Below, one piece after another: positions 9,445 through 17,987 of a stretch of DNA of 49,755 nucleotides (position 1 is its first letter; every line of letters starts with the position of its first letter). The DNA lies in assembly GCA_019057635.1 (NCBI GenBank), contig DXJL01000174.1, positions 1-49,755 of the forward strand, in the 5' to 3' direction. The position numbers and the translations under genes were made by a program. The notes below the pieces were generated by a model. That model did not search any database and was not told where the DNA came from. It was given only the letters and a program-made list of their open reading frames with translations. This DNA is from Candidatus Heimdallarchaeota archaeon (GTDB lineage: Archaea > Asgardarchaeota > Heimdallarchaeia > Hodarchaeales > Hodarchaeaceae).

Positions 9445-10392
9445 CTAACTAATTTTTAATTTTAAGTCTAATTTGCAGAGTAATTGGCATACAGGGCAGG
9501 TTTCTTGTGTAGTTAACTCTTTGCATACCTTACACAAGTACGTAGTTGATGAAACCTCAGATTTCGTAAAGTATTGCGATAATGAGTCGTGTACATTGAC
9601 AATATTAACCAAGGTACTGGGACGTTTCTTTTCCATTTCTGATAAAAATGCTCGGATGTCGTTTCTCATTGCAGTAAATGCATAGGGACATGGTACTGAA
9701 TGATATTCTAAATTGCTCGCATGGGCATAAAGTACAATTTCGGGTTCAGATATTTTAACTAATGGACGAATGCGAGGGACGAGTGAAGGAAACTTTCTCA
9801 CTGGAATTCTAGAAATTCTTTTGAATCTTCCTGAATCCCCCCGAAGAAGATTCATTACAATTGACTGGGCTTCATCATCTAAATTATGAGCAGTAGCAAT
9901 TTTAGTAATTTCTGCTAACTGACTTCCATAGTTTAATGCTCTTCGGCGTAAAATACCACATAAACCACAAGCAGATAAAGAAATTCCCTCCTTCTTACTC
10001 CTATACACGATTTCGTCTAATGTTGCACCATATAAATCTTTAAAAGATACAATAATATGTTTGAAATTATATTTTGAGGAAATCTTCTTCGTTAATTCTA
10101 GAAAACCCTCACGATATCCTTCTATTCCTTCATCTATTGTAATTACTGTTACTTGGTTCTTGGAATGACGATTTAGGGTTATTTTTGATAACATATGTAA
10201 TAATACAGTGCTATCTTTGCCTCCTGAATAGCCTAGACCAATATGATCATCTTTACTTAGCATATTGTATCTTAATATTGATTTTTTAACTCGGTTTTCA
10301 ATCAGTTCAAGAAAATGCTGTTTACATAAAATTTTCCTTGTCATAGGATTCTTAGTATATGGTGGATCACTACAACAATTCGATTCCTGCAT
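9445..10392 (-). CDS. TtuA/Ncs6-family tRNA thiolation PP-loop ATPase
   Basis: 315 residues. The PP-loop SGGKDST (about residues 55-61) binds ATP. The CGLCG pair and a downstream Cys (VPCPYAF) are the expected [Fe-S] or persulfide ligands, and THNLDDEAQ-type AHNLDDEAQ is the family signature. The C-terminal zinc finger (CKVCKELTTQETCPVC) is intact. The N-terminal zinc finger is eroded: CC near the start and a single LCKQHF, without the usual CxxC pair. Family knowledge: these enzymes 2-thiolate tRNA uridines using a ubiquitin-like sulfur carrier; a candidate carrier lies at 46261. It ends the long minus-strand informational cluster. An Ncs6 (position 34) versus TtuA (position 54) role cannot be decided here. 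Confidence 0.85.
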   Translation of the reverse strand: MQESNCCSDPPYTKNPMTRKILCKQHFLELIENRVKKSILRYNMLSKDDHIGLGYSGGKDSTVLLHMLSKITLNRHSKNQVTVITIDEGIEGYREGFLELTKKISSKYNFKHIIVSFKDLYGATLDEIVYRSKKEGISLSACGLCGILRRRALNYGSQLAEITKIATAHNLDDEAQSIVMNLLRGDSGRFKRISRIPVRKFPSLVPRIRPLVKISEPEIVLYAHASNLEYHSVPCPYAFTAMRNDIRAFLSEMEKKRPSTLVNIVNVHDSLSQYFTKSEVSSTTYLCKVCKELTTQETCPVCQLLCKLDLKLKIS

Positions 10393-10409
10393 ATCGATAC
10401 AACTGTGGA

Positions 10410-10691
10410 CTATGTTTTACGCTCAGAAACATGCAATTTAACAAGGGGAGGACACACTTTATCTGCAATTACTCCTCCATAAGCTATCGCTTTCTTTGAT
10501 AACTCTTCGACATCTAATTTTGAAAATGCGGTTACTTCGAGAAATAAGCTTATTTCGATGTTTAATTCTCCCTTTTCAGAGGTTTCTATCGATATATCGA
10601 TTTCGTCATGCCCTAACTCTTCCCCTGCTTCGGTAACTAAAAAATTGTGAATTTCCTCATATAAGTAGTCAAGTAAATCATCGGGATTCAT
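10410..10691 (-). CDS. DUF3194 family protein
   Basis: About 93 residues using the ATG at 10691 (TTG at 10700 is an alternative). The sequence LLDYLYEEIHNFLVTEAGEELG and the alternating strands IDISIETSEKGELNIEISLFLEV fit the small archaeal DUF3194 family, normally encoded beside prefoldin beta, as here. Acidic and soluble, no cysteines of note except one near the C-terminus. The role is unknown; the conserved linkage suggests a part in folding or translation. Confidence 0.75.
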   Translation of the reverse strand: MNPDDLLDYLYEEIHNFLVTEAGEELGHDEIDISIETSEKGELNIEISLFLEVTAFSKLDVEELSKKAIAYGGVIADKVCPPLVKLHVSERKT

Positions 10692-10751
10692 AATGGGCAA
10701 AGAATTTCAGCTTGATTTGTTCAATGTTGAAGGGAAACGGATGTGAGAAGA

Positions 10752-11096
10752 TCATCCAAGATCTTGACTTAATTTCTTCTGTAATTCCTCAAAACGTTCC
10801 ACATTTTGTTTTTCTTGAGAGGACAATCCTTTTTTCTGAATTTCAAGGAGTTCCCCTTTCTCAGTTAACTCTTTTAAAACGTTTTGAGCCTTTTTTGGAA
10901 ACATGACGCCTCCAACAGCTTTCCAGACCTCAGTATCTCCTTCAAGATTTTGTAACTCTTTTTTTGTCACCCCTATTTCTGAAAGGGCTCTCTCAATTTC
11001 ATTTAACTGAATACGGAGATTTTGTATATTTTGTTCAAGAGTCCTATATCGCACCAGTTGTTCTTGTTGAGCGGGGGAGAGTTCAGGGAGTGTCAT
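10752..11096 (-). CDS. pfdB: Prefoldin beta subunit
   Basis: 114 residues, the standard length. Two long coiled-coil helices (RYRTLEQNIQNLRIQLNEIERAL and the C-terminal LSSQEKQNVERFEELQKKL) flank a beta-hairpin segment (TEVWKAVGGVMFPK, with the family-typical VG-G-VMF). Prefoldin is a hexamer of two alpha and four beta subunits that hands unfolded proteins to the thermosome. It is co-directional with Pcc1 and DUF3194 in the usual archaeal order. ATG start. Confidence 0.92.
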   Translation of the reverse strand: MTLPELSPAQQEQLVRYRTLEQNIQNLRIQLNEIERALSEIGVTKKELQNLEGDTEVWKAVGGVMFPKKAQNVLKELTEKGELLEIQKKGLSSQEKQNVERFEELQKKLSQDLG

Positions 11097-11130
11097 TTTT
11101 CTTTTTCCTCTAATATTAAGTTCATTTATT

Positions 11131-11403
11131 CTAAGTATTTACAATTTTCTTCGGGATAATTTGAATTAACTCGCATACCAAAGTAATCCATCTAAGCATG
11201 GAAGAAATGCTTGCTTTCGCAGCCGTAATATCTTGTGAGTTAACAGTCATAATTAACGAATTCGTTTCCAATCTCAACAAGATTTGTGATCTTTCAAAAT
11301 GGTGATCGTTTACTTCGGGAATTAATGATTCATAGATAAATTTGGCTTCTTCTGGAGAATCAAGTTGAATTACAGTCTTTATACTAATCTTACTCTCCAT
11401 CAT
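11131..11403 (-). CDS. pcc1: KEOPS complex subunit Pcc1
   Basis: 90 residues. The strand ISIKTVIQLDSPEEAKFIYESLIPE, the middle LLRLETNSLIMTVNSQDITAAKASISSMLRWI and the overall length match Pcc1. Family knowledge: Pcc1 dimerises and bridges two Kae1 subunits in KEOPS, which makes t6A37 on ANN-decoding tRNAs. The start ATG overlaps the Brix-protein stop (ATGA), indicating translational coupling. Two consecutive ATG codons occur at the start. Other KEOPS genes are outside the window. Confidence 0.85.
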   Translation of the reverse strand: MMESKISIKTVIQLDSPEEAKFIYESLIPEVNDHHFERSQILLRLETNSLIMTVNSQDITAAKASISSMLRWITLVCELIQIIPKKIVNT

Positions 11404-11972
11404 TCTACCTCTTGCATAATATTAATTACAAATGAATAGAGAGGCGTACCATTATTTGGAACCGTCCTAACTACTTCCCCATGGAGGTTTCCATTAGAAT
11501 AATCACTGAATTTAATTTTAAGAGTAGAATTCGTCTGTTTACTTGTCGTTTGACCTAGTAATGGATTTACAAAATTTTGAATATGTTCCTTTAAAGAAAT
11601 TGGAATATCTAGTGGATATTCGACTGAAATATAGTTGCAATCCACTCTCGTTTCTTTTTCTCCCTTGCGAGGAAAATTGAAATTCTCTAATTTAGCATTA
11701 ACATCAAATTGATTGGGAGATTGTATGAAGTCATAACAACTGAGAGAGATTGAATCAATTTTCTTAGAGCCTTGAACGATGAGTAACTTGTTGATACCCA
11801 TATTCCAACAGAGATTTTTGATTTCTTTTAGACTTAATGAACCGCGATTCATTCTTTTTGATAAAGGAAGAGAAAATGACAGTAATTTACTTACACGGCG
11901 TAAAAAGTGAGAAGGATTATGAGATGTTGTTATCAAAAGAGCAAATAAATCCTCCCTCTCTTTTTTTGCCAT
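11400..11972 (-). CDS. Brix/IMP4-domain ribosome biogenesis protein
   Basis: 190 residues. The N-terminal ALLITTSHNPSHFLRRVSKLLSF is the Brix signature region (ITTSRNPS-type). The middle NRGSLSLKEIKNLCWNMGINKLLIV fits the domain's second half. Archaeal single-Brix proteins resemble yeast Imp4/Rpf1 and assist pre-rRNA folding. Its place between eL43 and Pcc1 agrees with many archaeal genomes. ATG start; its end overlaps pcc1 by 4 bases. Confidence 0.85.
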   Translation of the reverse strand: MAKKEREDLFALLITTSHNPSHFLRRVSKLLSFSLPLSKRMNRGSLSLKEIKNLCWNMGINKLLIVQGSKKIDSISLSCYDFIQSPNQFDVNAKLENFNFPRKGEKETRVDCNYISVEYPLDIPISLKEHIQNFVNPLLGQTTSKQTNSTLKIKFSDYSNGNLHGEVVRTVPNNGTPLYSFVINIMQEVE

Positions 11973-12015
11973 AATTCTTCATTTTTACCATAATCTTATG
12001 GGGGAGAAATTCCCC

Positions 12016-12291
12016 TTAAGAATCAGTTTGAGTAGCAAGGCGTTTAGCTGTTCTTTGAGCAATTTTGCCTCCGGGGGTTTCTGGAGCCCACGATCCACCT
12101 GTGTATCTAAATCCACAGAATTTACATTCCCAAATTCCGATAGATACACGTTTTACTTTCAGTGAGTCGCAGGAAGGGCAAACGTGAAATCTCTTTGATT
12201 CTTGTTCAATTTTTTTAACTCGTTTTCGAATTGTAGCTCCATAACGAGTACCGAAACGTCCAGTTGAACCTACTTTCTTAGTCCGACCCAT
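12016..12291 (-). CDS. rpl37ae: Ribosomal protein eL43 (L37Ae)
   Basis: 91 residues. The N-terminal basic segment KVGSTGRFGTRYGATIRKRV and the zinc ribbon CPSC...CKFC, followed by YTGGSWAPETPGG, are diagnostic of L37Ae. It is a large-subunit zinc protein. RpoP, often encoded just downstream in other archaea, is not found; only 43 bases separate eL43 from the Brix gene. ATG preceded by a GGTGG-like motif. Confidence 0.95.
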   Translation of the reverse strand: MGRTKKVGSTGRFGTRYGATIRKRVKKIEQESKRFHVCPSCDSLKVKRVSIGIWECKFCGFRYTGGSWAPETPGGKIAQRTAKRLATQTDS

Positions 12292-12341
12292 TTTACCACC
12301 AAATCTCCAGTTTTAAGTGTCTGTTTTTTACTTTTTGAAAG

Positions 12342-13196
12342 TTAGAAATCAAAATGATACATCTCATTCATTTCAGGGAATTGAGAACTTTCTTCAATCT
12401 TTTCAAGTAGAGGTGTCACCAAAGAAGAGCTTTGATCCAAAAGTGTTACAAATTCTTCCTCGGTAAAGACTCCTGATTCTCCTTTCTGCATTGAACAGAC
12501 AATTCCTTTATCGGTAATAGCTAGAGAGAAACGTGCATCTTTACCCCTATCTTCGAGTAGATTGGGATCGTAGACAATTGTATCTTTGATTTTAGCGAAT
12601 GTAAGGCTAGCAACAGATCCTTTTCTGGGAAGAGGTTCCTTTTCATCCAACAGAGTAACTTCTTCGAGATCTTCGTCGATTACAACCCTTTTCAGTCGAG
12701 TATTTGCAAGTGCAGCCATTGCACCAAGAGCGGCAGCATCAAACAAATTCCCACCATCATCAAGTATATATACATCAATAAAAAGTATCCAAACCTTCTT
12801 TCCAGGAATTACACATAATTTAGGATCCTTCATGGGTATAATTTTGCTTTCTCGTATACCACGATCGACAACACGAGCCAACTCAACTGCTCGGGGACCG
12901 GGTGGACCACTTTCATTGGTTGGTGATGAGATAGGAGAAATTTCTGCATTTACAGTGATTACACCGTCATTTGGTGTATCAGGAAAGGGAGTACCAAGTT
13001 GTGCTTTCACTCCAGCAAGGATTACAGTATCTCCCCATTTTACCATTGCTGATCCTTCAGCCTTTTTAATAACATTTGGAATTATTTGTATTGGTCTACA
13101 ATCCAATAAATTTCTTCCATCAGATCTTTTCCCTTTTTCAAGTAACTTAGTAACATATTGTTTTTCTAAAACTCCAACGATTGCTTCTGAACGCAT
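12342..13196 (-). CDS. rrp42: Exosome non-catalytic RNase PH subunit Rrp42
   Basis: About 284 residues from the ATG at 13194-13196, chosen because GGTGA lies 5 bases upstream (GTG 13205 is the alternative). RNase PH-fold motifs are KRSDGRNLLDCRPI, GSAMVKWGDTVILAGVKAQ, the SGPPGPRAVELARVVDRGIRES stretch, and VYILDDGGNLFDAAALGAMAAL. Rrp42 lacks the catalytic Asp cluster but forms the active hexamer with Rrp41. It follows rrp41 with almost no gap in the rrp4-rrp41-rrp42 order. Confidence 0.95.
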   Translation of the reverse strand: MRSEAIVGVLEKQYVTKLLEKGKRSDGRNLLDCRPIQIIPNVIKKAEGSAMVKWGDTVILAGVKAQLGTPFPDTPNDGVITVNAEISPISSPTNESGPPGPRAVELARVVDRGIRESKIIPMKDPKLCVIPGKKVWILFIDVYILDDGGNLFDAAALGAMAALANTRLKRVVIDEDLEEVTLLDEKEPLPRKGSVASLTFAKIKDTIVYDPNLLEDRGKDARFSLAITDKGIVCSMQKGESGVFTEEEFVTLLDQSSSLVTPLLEKIEESSQFPEMNEMYHFDF

Positions 13197-13205
13197 GATA
13201 TTCAC

Positions 13206-13961
13206 CTATTCCTCTTCTTCTCCCAAATCATCTATAGATTCCTCAATTTGGGTATATTTGGCCAGAACGGCTTCTTTTTGCATTTTGTATACTTCACCAA
13301 TTGCTCGAATTGCTAACGATAATCCTTCTTTTACTTCATCAGTGGTGAATTCGCCATCACATTGGAGCAAAGTGATTTCCCCTGTATTATAATTCATCGC
13401 AACAGGCATATCACCTTGTCCATCCTTATCTTCGACATCAGACAAGTCAACAACCATTTTGTCTGCGACTTTTCCCACTGCACAGCCTGTTATAAATCCC
13501 TTCATTGGAATGCCTGCATCAGCTAGGGCTATAGACGCTGCAGTCAATGCAGCGCATCGGGTGCCTCCATCAGCGTCCAATACAGTGATGTATACATCAA
13601 TCGTGCCGTTTGGAAATTTCTCTAAAAATAGTACAGAATCTAAAGATTCCTTAATCAATTTACTTAATTCATACTCTCTACGTCTTGGTGCAGGGCTCTT
13701 TCGCTCGTTCACTGAGAACGTAGCTAGACGATATTCTACTCGAACTATCGCCCGATCAGGTTTTGCTAAGTGTTTTGGGTGCAATTCTCTCGGACCATAT
13801 ACTGCACATATTATTTTGTTATTACCCCAAGTAAGATAACAACTCCCATCTGCTCTGTCCAAAACACTACTCTTCATTGTGATTGGACGTATTTCATGAA
13901 GTTCTCTACCGTCTAAACGTCGTCCATCATCTAAAAGCAGAGATATTTTATCTTGTGTCAT
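13206..13961 (-). CDS. rrp41: Exosome catalytic RNase PH subunit Rrp41
   Basis: 251 residues. Rrp41 hallmarks are RRLDGRELHEIRPI, the RNA-binding arginines in APRRREYELSKLI, DADGGTRCAALTAASIAL and the catalytic acidic segment DKDGQGDMPVAM. It provides phosphorolytic 3'-5' exonuclease and tailing activity. A GGTGTGA motif lies 8 bases before the ATG. It is flanked by rrp4 upstream and rrp42 downstream. Confidence 0.96.
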   Translation of the reverse strand: MTQDKISLLLDDGRRLDGRELHEIRPITMKSSVLDRADGSCYLTWGNNKIICAVYGPRELHPKHLAKPDRAIVRVEYRLATFSVNERKSPAPRRREYELSKLIKESLDSVLFLEKFPNGTIDVYITVLDADGGTRCAALTAASIALADAGIPMKGFITGCAVGKVADKMVVDLSDVEDKDGQGDMPVAMNYNTGEITLLQCDGEFTTDEVKEGLSLAIRAIGEVYKMQKEAVLAKYTQIEESIDDLGEEEE

Positions 13962-13977
13962 TCATTTCACACCATTA

Positions 13978-14685
13978 TCATAATTTTTTATTTTTTTCTT
14001 CTAAATACTCACGAATTCTATCCGTAAGCCCACTGGTATGAGCTTCTGCTTCAATTTTACGAATTGCACTAATAACTAGATTTTCCTTTTCAACCGAATT
14101 TGCAGAAACTACAATACGTCCATTTTGACCTACAATAATTTGAGCATTTGTCATATTTTTTAATAATTGAATCATACTGCCCTTCTTACCAATTATCCGT
14201 GGTATTTTCACTGGATCAACATCAATTAATCTGCCGTGAGTTAATTTTCGAAGCCCTCTTCCTAGCATAGTAAGGACTGGATCTCTAGTTCTATCAAAAT
14301 ATGTGATTTGTGCCTTGATAACGTCTCCATAATTCAAAACCTGTTCTAAGCTCTCTCTGAGAGAATCAAAGTCGCGATCTAATACACTATTGACTCTAAG
14401 AGCACCAACGTAAGGGCCTCGTATATCGACGTTCCATGAGGTAAGCCCTACTCTAACAATTTTCCCAATAATGATATCTCCTTCTAATGGGATATAACAA
14501 CCTTCTAAAGGGACAACACCAACACTATCTTGCCGAATTTTTACTAATCCAATCATGGAGGCTATAATTTCAGTTTCTCCGTTGATTTTTTTCCGATATA
14601 CTCCACCCGCAACATCGACTCCAGATCCACGCGCGAGGACTTCACCTGGTACGACCAGCTGATTTTTATCTACTAAAATTGTCAT
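13978..14685 (-). CDS. rrp4: Exosome RNA-binding cap subunit Rrp4
   Basis: About 235 residues from the ATG at 14683-14685; GTGAT sits just upstream, and a GTG at 14694 is possible. Domain order: N-terminal VVPGEVLARGSGV, an S1 domain (LEGDIIIGKIVRVGLTSWNVDIRGPYVGAL) and a C-terminal KH domain (IPRIIGKKGSMIQLLKN, with GKKG). Rrp4 trimers cap the Rrp41-Rrp42 ring and give poly(A) preference. It lies between SBDS and rrp41 in the conserved archaeal superoperon. Confidence 0.95.
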   Translation of the reverse strand: MTILVDKNQLVVPGEVLARGSGVDVAGGVYRKKINGETEIIASMIGLVKIRQDSVGVVPLEGCYIPLEGDIIIGKIVRVGLTSWNVDIRGPYVGALRVNSVLDRDFDSLRESLEQVLNYGDVIKAQITYFDRTRDPVLTMLGRGLRKLTHGRLIDVDPVKIPRIIGKKGSMIQLLKNMTNAQIIVGQNGRIVVSANSVEKENLVISAIRKIEAEAHTSGLTDRIREYLEEKNKKL

Positions 14686-14701
14686 TTTAATCACTTCATT
14701 A

Positions 14702-15436
14702 TTATAATCTTATTCTTTCTATAACTTTAATTTCAGAACGACCCTTCGTCATTCCTTGTACCATCTCCATAAACTCCCCTTGTACTCCTGCTGCGATACT
14801 AACAACTGCAATCCAAGAACCATCCTTCTGCCATTCATCTTTTTCAATCTGACCCTTACGCTTAATTTCCCCATACGCTTTTCCAGTGAATTCAGGGGGT
14901 ATCTGGACAGCTAATTTCACTGTTTCCATACTAATTGGAATTATTGTTCTAAGTTCAACAATAATATCCTTGATCTGCTCTTCAGCTGATTTTGTTGGAT
15001 CAATCATTACTTTTGCTTCTTTCATGGCATTCTCGATTCTTAAAGGAGGATGTGGAGTTCGAGTTTTAGGATTGATGCAGGTTTTAGCAATTAAATTGAC
15101 TATTTGTTTTCTTTTTTTCTCGAAAAATTCCTGTCTTTGCTCTGCGGTGAGGTTTAAATCTCCTTTAATTAGGATTTTCTCTGCTATTTCGATTATATTG
15201 GTTGTTTCGAAACAGTGATTCAAAATTTCATCAGAAGCACGCTCACCCTTACTAGCATTGTCAAAAATCTCATCCACTTCAAGAATGTCGTTTATGGTTA
15301 TTGACTCATCAAGAAGTCCCATTTTGTATTTCAGAGCAAGTTCGGGATTAACTATCAATTCGAATCGATTACCTTGAAATTTAGCACGGACAACGGATTT
15401 TCCTGAAAGATCAAATCTTCTTGCATCTCTTAACAT
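14702..15436 (-). CDS. sdo1: Ribosome maturation protein SBDS (Sdo1)
   Basis: 244 residues in the three-domain SBDS layout: an FYSH domain with RAKFQGNRFELIVNPELALKYK and NDILEVDEIFDNASKGERAS, a helical middle with LTAEQRQEFFEKKRKQIVNLIAKTCINP, TRTPHPPLRIENAMKEA, and an EF-G-like C-terminal domain. It helps release aIF6 from the new 50S subunit. The start overlaps the end of psmA (GAGG then ATG), so the two are coupled. Confidence 0.95.
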   Translation of the reverse strand: MLRDARRFDLSGKSVVRAKFQGNRFELIVNPELALKYKMGLLDESITINDILEVDEIFDNASKGERASDEILNHCFETTNIIEIAEKILIKGDLNLTAEQRQEFFEKKRKQIVNLIAKTCINPKTRTPHPPLRIENAMKEAKVMIDPTKSAEEQIKDIIVELRTIIPISMETVKLAVQIPPEFTGKAYGEIKRKGQIEKDEWQKDGSWIAVVSIAAGVQGEFMEMVQGMTKGRSEIKVIERIRL

Positions 15437-15438
15437 GA

Positions 15439-16176
15439 CTATTCCTCTTTTTTCTTAATTTGCTTAATGAGATTTAATATATCTATCGAGTTATAGTAGT
15501 TTAATTTTCGATCTGAACTTGAGATTACAGCAATCTCGACCATGTCAGGATCAAGTTTATCGTCAGAAACCTTTTGCAACGCTTTCAGTGCCACTAAAAT
15601 TCCCTCTTGGAGTGTTTCAGAGATTTTAAGATAAGATTTCTCTAAATCTTCCACAATTATTGGAGTTCCGGAACCAATGGCTGCTGCTCGATACCCCCAA
15701 TAACTTCCACTAGGTTCTGTCATGAATAATTGAGGACCTTTGATTTCATCAACTCCAGCTATTATCAATGAAACACCGAAAGGTCGAACTCCCGCATGCT
15801 GAGTATAAGCCTGTTTAACGTCTGCTATTCTGTGTGTTAAATTTTCAACCGTTATTGACTCATTATAAGTGATTTGATAAATTTGAGCTTGAACCCGAGC
15901 CTGATTAACGAGTATACGCGCATCAGCGGTTAAACCTGCAATAGCAACCGCAATGTGGTCATCAATTGCAAAAATTTTTTTTACCATTTCTTTTTCAATC
16001 AGAGTGGTATGTAGTCTCTTCTGTACTGCGAGAATACAGCCTTCCGATGTTTTAATCCCAATAGCTGTTGTTCCCCTTTTAACCGCTTCAATTGCATACT
16101 CTACCTGAAACAATCGTCCATCAGGGCTGAAAATTGTACTCCCTCTGTCATAACCTAATCCTTTTGGGGCAAACAA
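15439..16176 (-). CDS. psmA: 20S proteasome alpha subunit
   Basis: 245 residues. The alpha-type N-terminus (GYDRGSTIFSPDGRLFQVEYAIEAVKRG) contains the YDR gating motif and the alpha signature. The GLTADARILVNQAR segment and FGVSLIIAGVD are typical. It forms the outer rings of the 20S core and docks unfoldases such as the Cdc48 at 6812. The start is TTG, supported by GGTGG 7 bases upstream. It is the first gene of the minus-strand superoperon. Confidence 0.96.
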   Translation of the reverse strand: MFAPKGLGYDRGSTIFSPDGRLFQVEYAIEAVKRGTTAIGIKTSEGCILAVQKRLHTTLIEKEMVKKIFAIDDHIAVAIAGLTADARILVNQARVQAQIYQITYNESITVENLTHRIADVKQAYTQHAGVRPFGVSLIIAGVDEIKGPQLFMTEPSGSYWGYRAAAIGSGTPIIVEDLEKSYLKISETLQEGILVALKALQKVSDDKLDPDMVEIAVISSSDRKLNYYNSIDILNLIKQIKKKEE

Positions 16177-16657
16177 CTCATTCCACCTGAAATAATTCCT
16201 TTTTTATTCTTTCTCTTTCAATCCTATCGAGTTTATCTCGAATATTTAACGATTCAGACGATAATTTTTTTCAAACATTTAATCACTTTTTAGAAACCGA
16301 AGATTAGCCTTTTATTACAGATTTAGACACCTCAAGAAATTTCTCAATGAAGGAATATTTCTTAATCTTTAAGAAAAACGGAAAACTACTTACGACAGGC
16401 ATTTTACTTTAAATAAAGTTATATTCTACCTCTATCAGCAGAAATAATTTTGAATTTTCGTGAGATAATTCTGATAAACAGTCTGCATCTACTACAATAA
16501 AAAAGTGCATTTGTCTCTGCATTTGAGTGACCCCTGTGATTGTTATTAGGAAAATGATCACAAGTTGTTAAAAACTATTTAAATTATACATTTCTTCTGC
16601 TGATTTAAGTCGATTTTACATGTATTTCTCTCTAAAATTCTGAAAAGGTGTTATTTC
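16177..16657. promoter_or_regulatory. Divergent promoter region between psmA and aIF5A
   Basis: No gene or stable RNA seen. On the plus strand a TATTTAAATTATA box (about 16576-16588) lies about 70 bases before the aIF5A ATG, with GGTG 8 bases before that start. On the minus strand a TTAAATAT stretch near 16243-16250 could be the promoter of the psmA-to-ttuA operon. The rest is unremarkable AT-rich sequence. Confidence 0.45.
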
Positions 16658-17095
16658 ATGGCTTACGAACCGAAAAAAATTGGTACTATCAAAGTAGGTA
16701 GATATATTATTGATCCAGAATCAAATGAACCATGTCGAGTTATTTCCATAGATAAAAGCAAACCAGGTAAACATGGTGCAGCTAAAGCTCGAATGATGAT
16801 AGTTGGACTTTTCGATAATCAGAAACGACAATTGATTTCTCCCGTCGATAAAAGAGTAAATGTGCCTATTATTGAAAAAAATACAGGACAGGTAACCAAT
16901 GTAGAGGCTAATACAGGATTCGTACACGTTATGGATAATGAATCATATGAAACATTTATAGTTGAATCTCCAACAGAAGAGAATTTAAAATCAAAGTTAA
17001 ATGAATTATTTGCTGCGGGAAAGGGTGTTGAGATTGATTATTGGGTGGTTATGGATCGGAAAAAAATTAATCTAGTACGAGAGATGGAATATTAA
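16658..17095 (+). CDS. eif5a: Translation factor aIF5A (hypusine-bearing)
   Basis: 145 residues. The loop SKPGKHGAAKAR contains the lysine normally modified to hypusine or deoxyhypusine (KPGKHG). The N-terminal SH3-like barrel and C-terminal OB domain (VNVPIIEKNTGQVTNV) are complete. It relieves ribosome stalling. ATG with GGTG 8 bases upstream. It leads a plus-strand run with NAD kinase, Nob1 and eL38. Confidence 0.96.
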   Translation: MAYEPKKIGTIKVGRYIIDPESNEPCRVISIDKSKPGKHGAAKARMMIVGLFDNQKRQLISPVDKRVNVPIIEKNTGQVTNVEANTGFVHVMDNESYETFIVESPTEENLKSKLNELFAAGKGVEIDYWVVMDRKKINLVREMEY

Positions 17096-17126
17096 CTGGA
17101 TGAACTGCGAAAGGGTTGACTAATTA

Positions 17127-17987
17127 TTGGCAGAAGTATCACAAATTGGTATTTTCTCCCAGATACTCTGTGAAGGGACAATTGATATCCTTGACAAAAT
17201 AATTTCACTTGAAGAAAGTAAAAAAATTTCTTACTCATTAAATCCTGAACTCTTTCAATATATTGAAAAGAATAGACCACAATTAGCGCAATTTTTCCAA
17301 AAAACAACCCTTGAGGAAATGAAAGGGGATTGCATATTTTCAATAGGGGGAGATGGAACCATACTTAGAATAGCCCGGGTTAATCCTAATATACCGATTC
17401 TGTCGATTAATAAGGGTAGAAAAGGATTTATGACGGAAATTGAAGCAGATGAGGTTAACACATCTCTACCTCAATTTTTCCAAGGAAAATATAAACTTGA
17501 AGAACATACTAAGATTGCAGCAACTATTGAGGATGAGATCCAAGCTTCTGCAATAAATGAAATTTTGATAACTTCGACTGATCTATTGAAACCTATAGAT
17601 TTCAAAGTTCTGGTAGATAATGAAGTGATATCAGGTTCTTCAGCTGATGGTATAATTATTGCCACCCCTATCGGTTCAACAGGTCACAATTTATCGAGTG
17701 GCGGAAGTGTTATGGATCCTGATTTACAAGGTTTAATAATATCGTGGATTAATCCAATAAACTTAGCTATCCGTCCAGTGATTCTTAATTTTTCTCGAAA
17801 TCTTGAAGTTATCTGTACCACAAGAATTAATCCAATAAAGATGGTTTTTGATGGACAGGTCAGTTTAGAATATACTACGCCTGTGAAATTTTCAATTTCA
17901 CTCTCTCAAGAAAAGGTGCAATTTTATCGCCTTCGACATTTCACTACACGATGGAGGCAACACCTTCATCCTGAAATAAGGGATTGA
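17127..17987 (+). CDS. nadK: NAD kinase
   Basis: 286 residues. The GGDGT motif (SIGGDGTILRIAR, about residues 73-77), NEILITS and the SADGIIIATPIGSTGHNLSSGGSVMDP block define the ATP-NAD kinase family. It makes NADP from NAD. The start is TTG, without a strong ribosome-binding site. The stop overlaps the Nob1 start codon. Confidence 0.93.
   Translation: MAEVSQIGIFSQILCEGTIDILDKIISLEESKKISYSLNPELFQYIEKNRPQLAQFFQKTTLEEMKGDCIFSIGGDGTILRIARVNPNIPILSINKGRKGFMTEIEADEVNTSLPQFFQGKYKLEEHTKIAATIEDEIQASAINEILITSTDLLKPIDFKVLVDNEVISGSSADGIIIATPIGSTGHNLSSGGSVMDPDLQGLIISWINPINLAIRPVILNFSRNLEVICTTRINPIKMVFDGQVSLEYTTPVKFSISLSQEKVQFYRLRHFTTRWRQHLHPEIRD

Noticed and set aside
11973..12015. Search for rpoP next to eL43
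   Set aside because: Only 43 bases, no CxxC motif in any frame.
12586..13392. Long plus-strand frame opposite Rrp42/Rrp41
   Set aside because: Antisense shadow of two certain genes; Ser/Pro-rich composition typical of such shadows.
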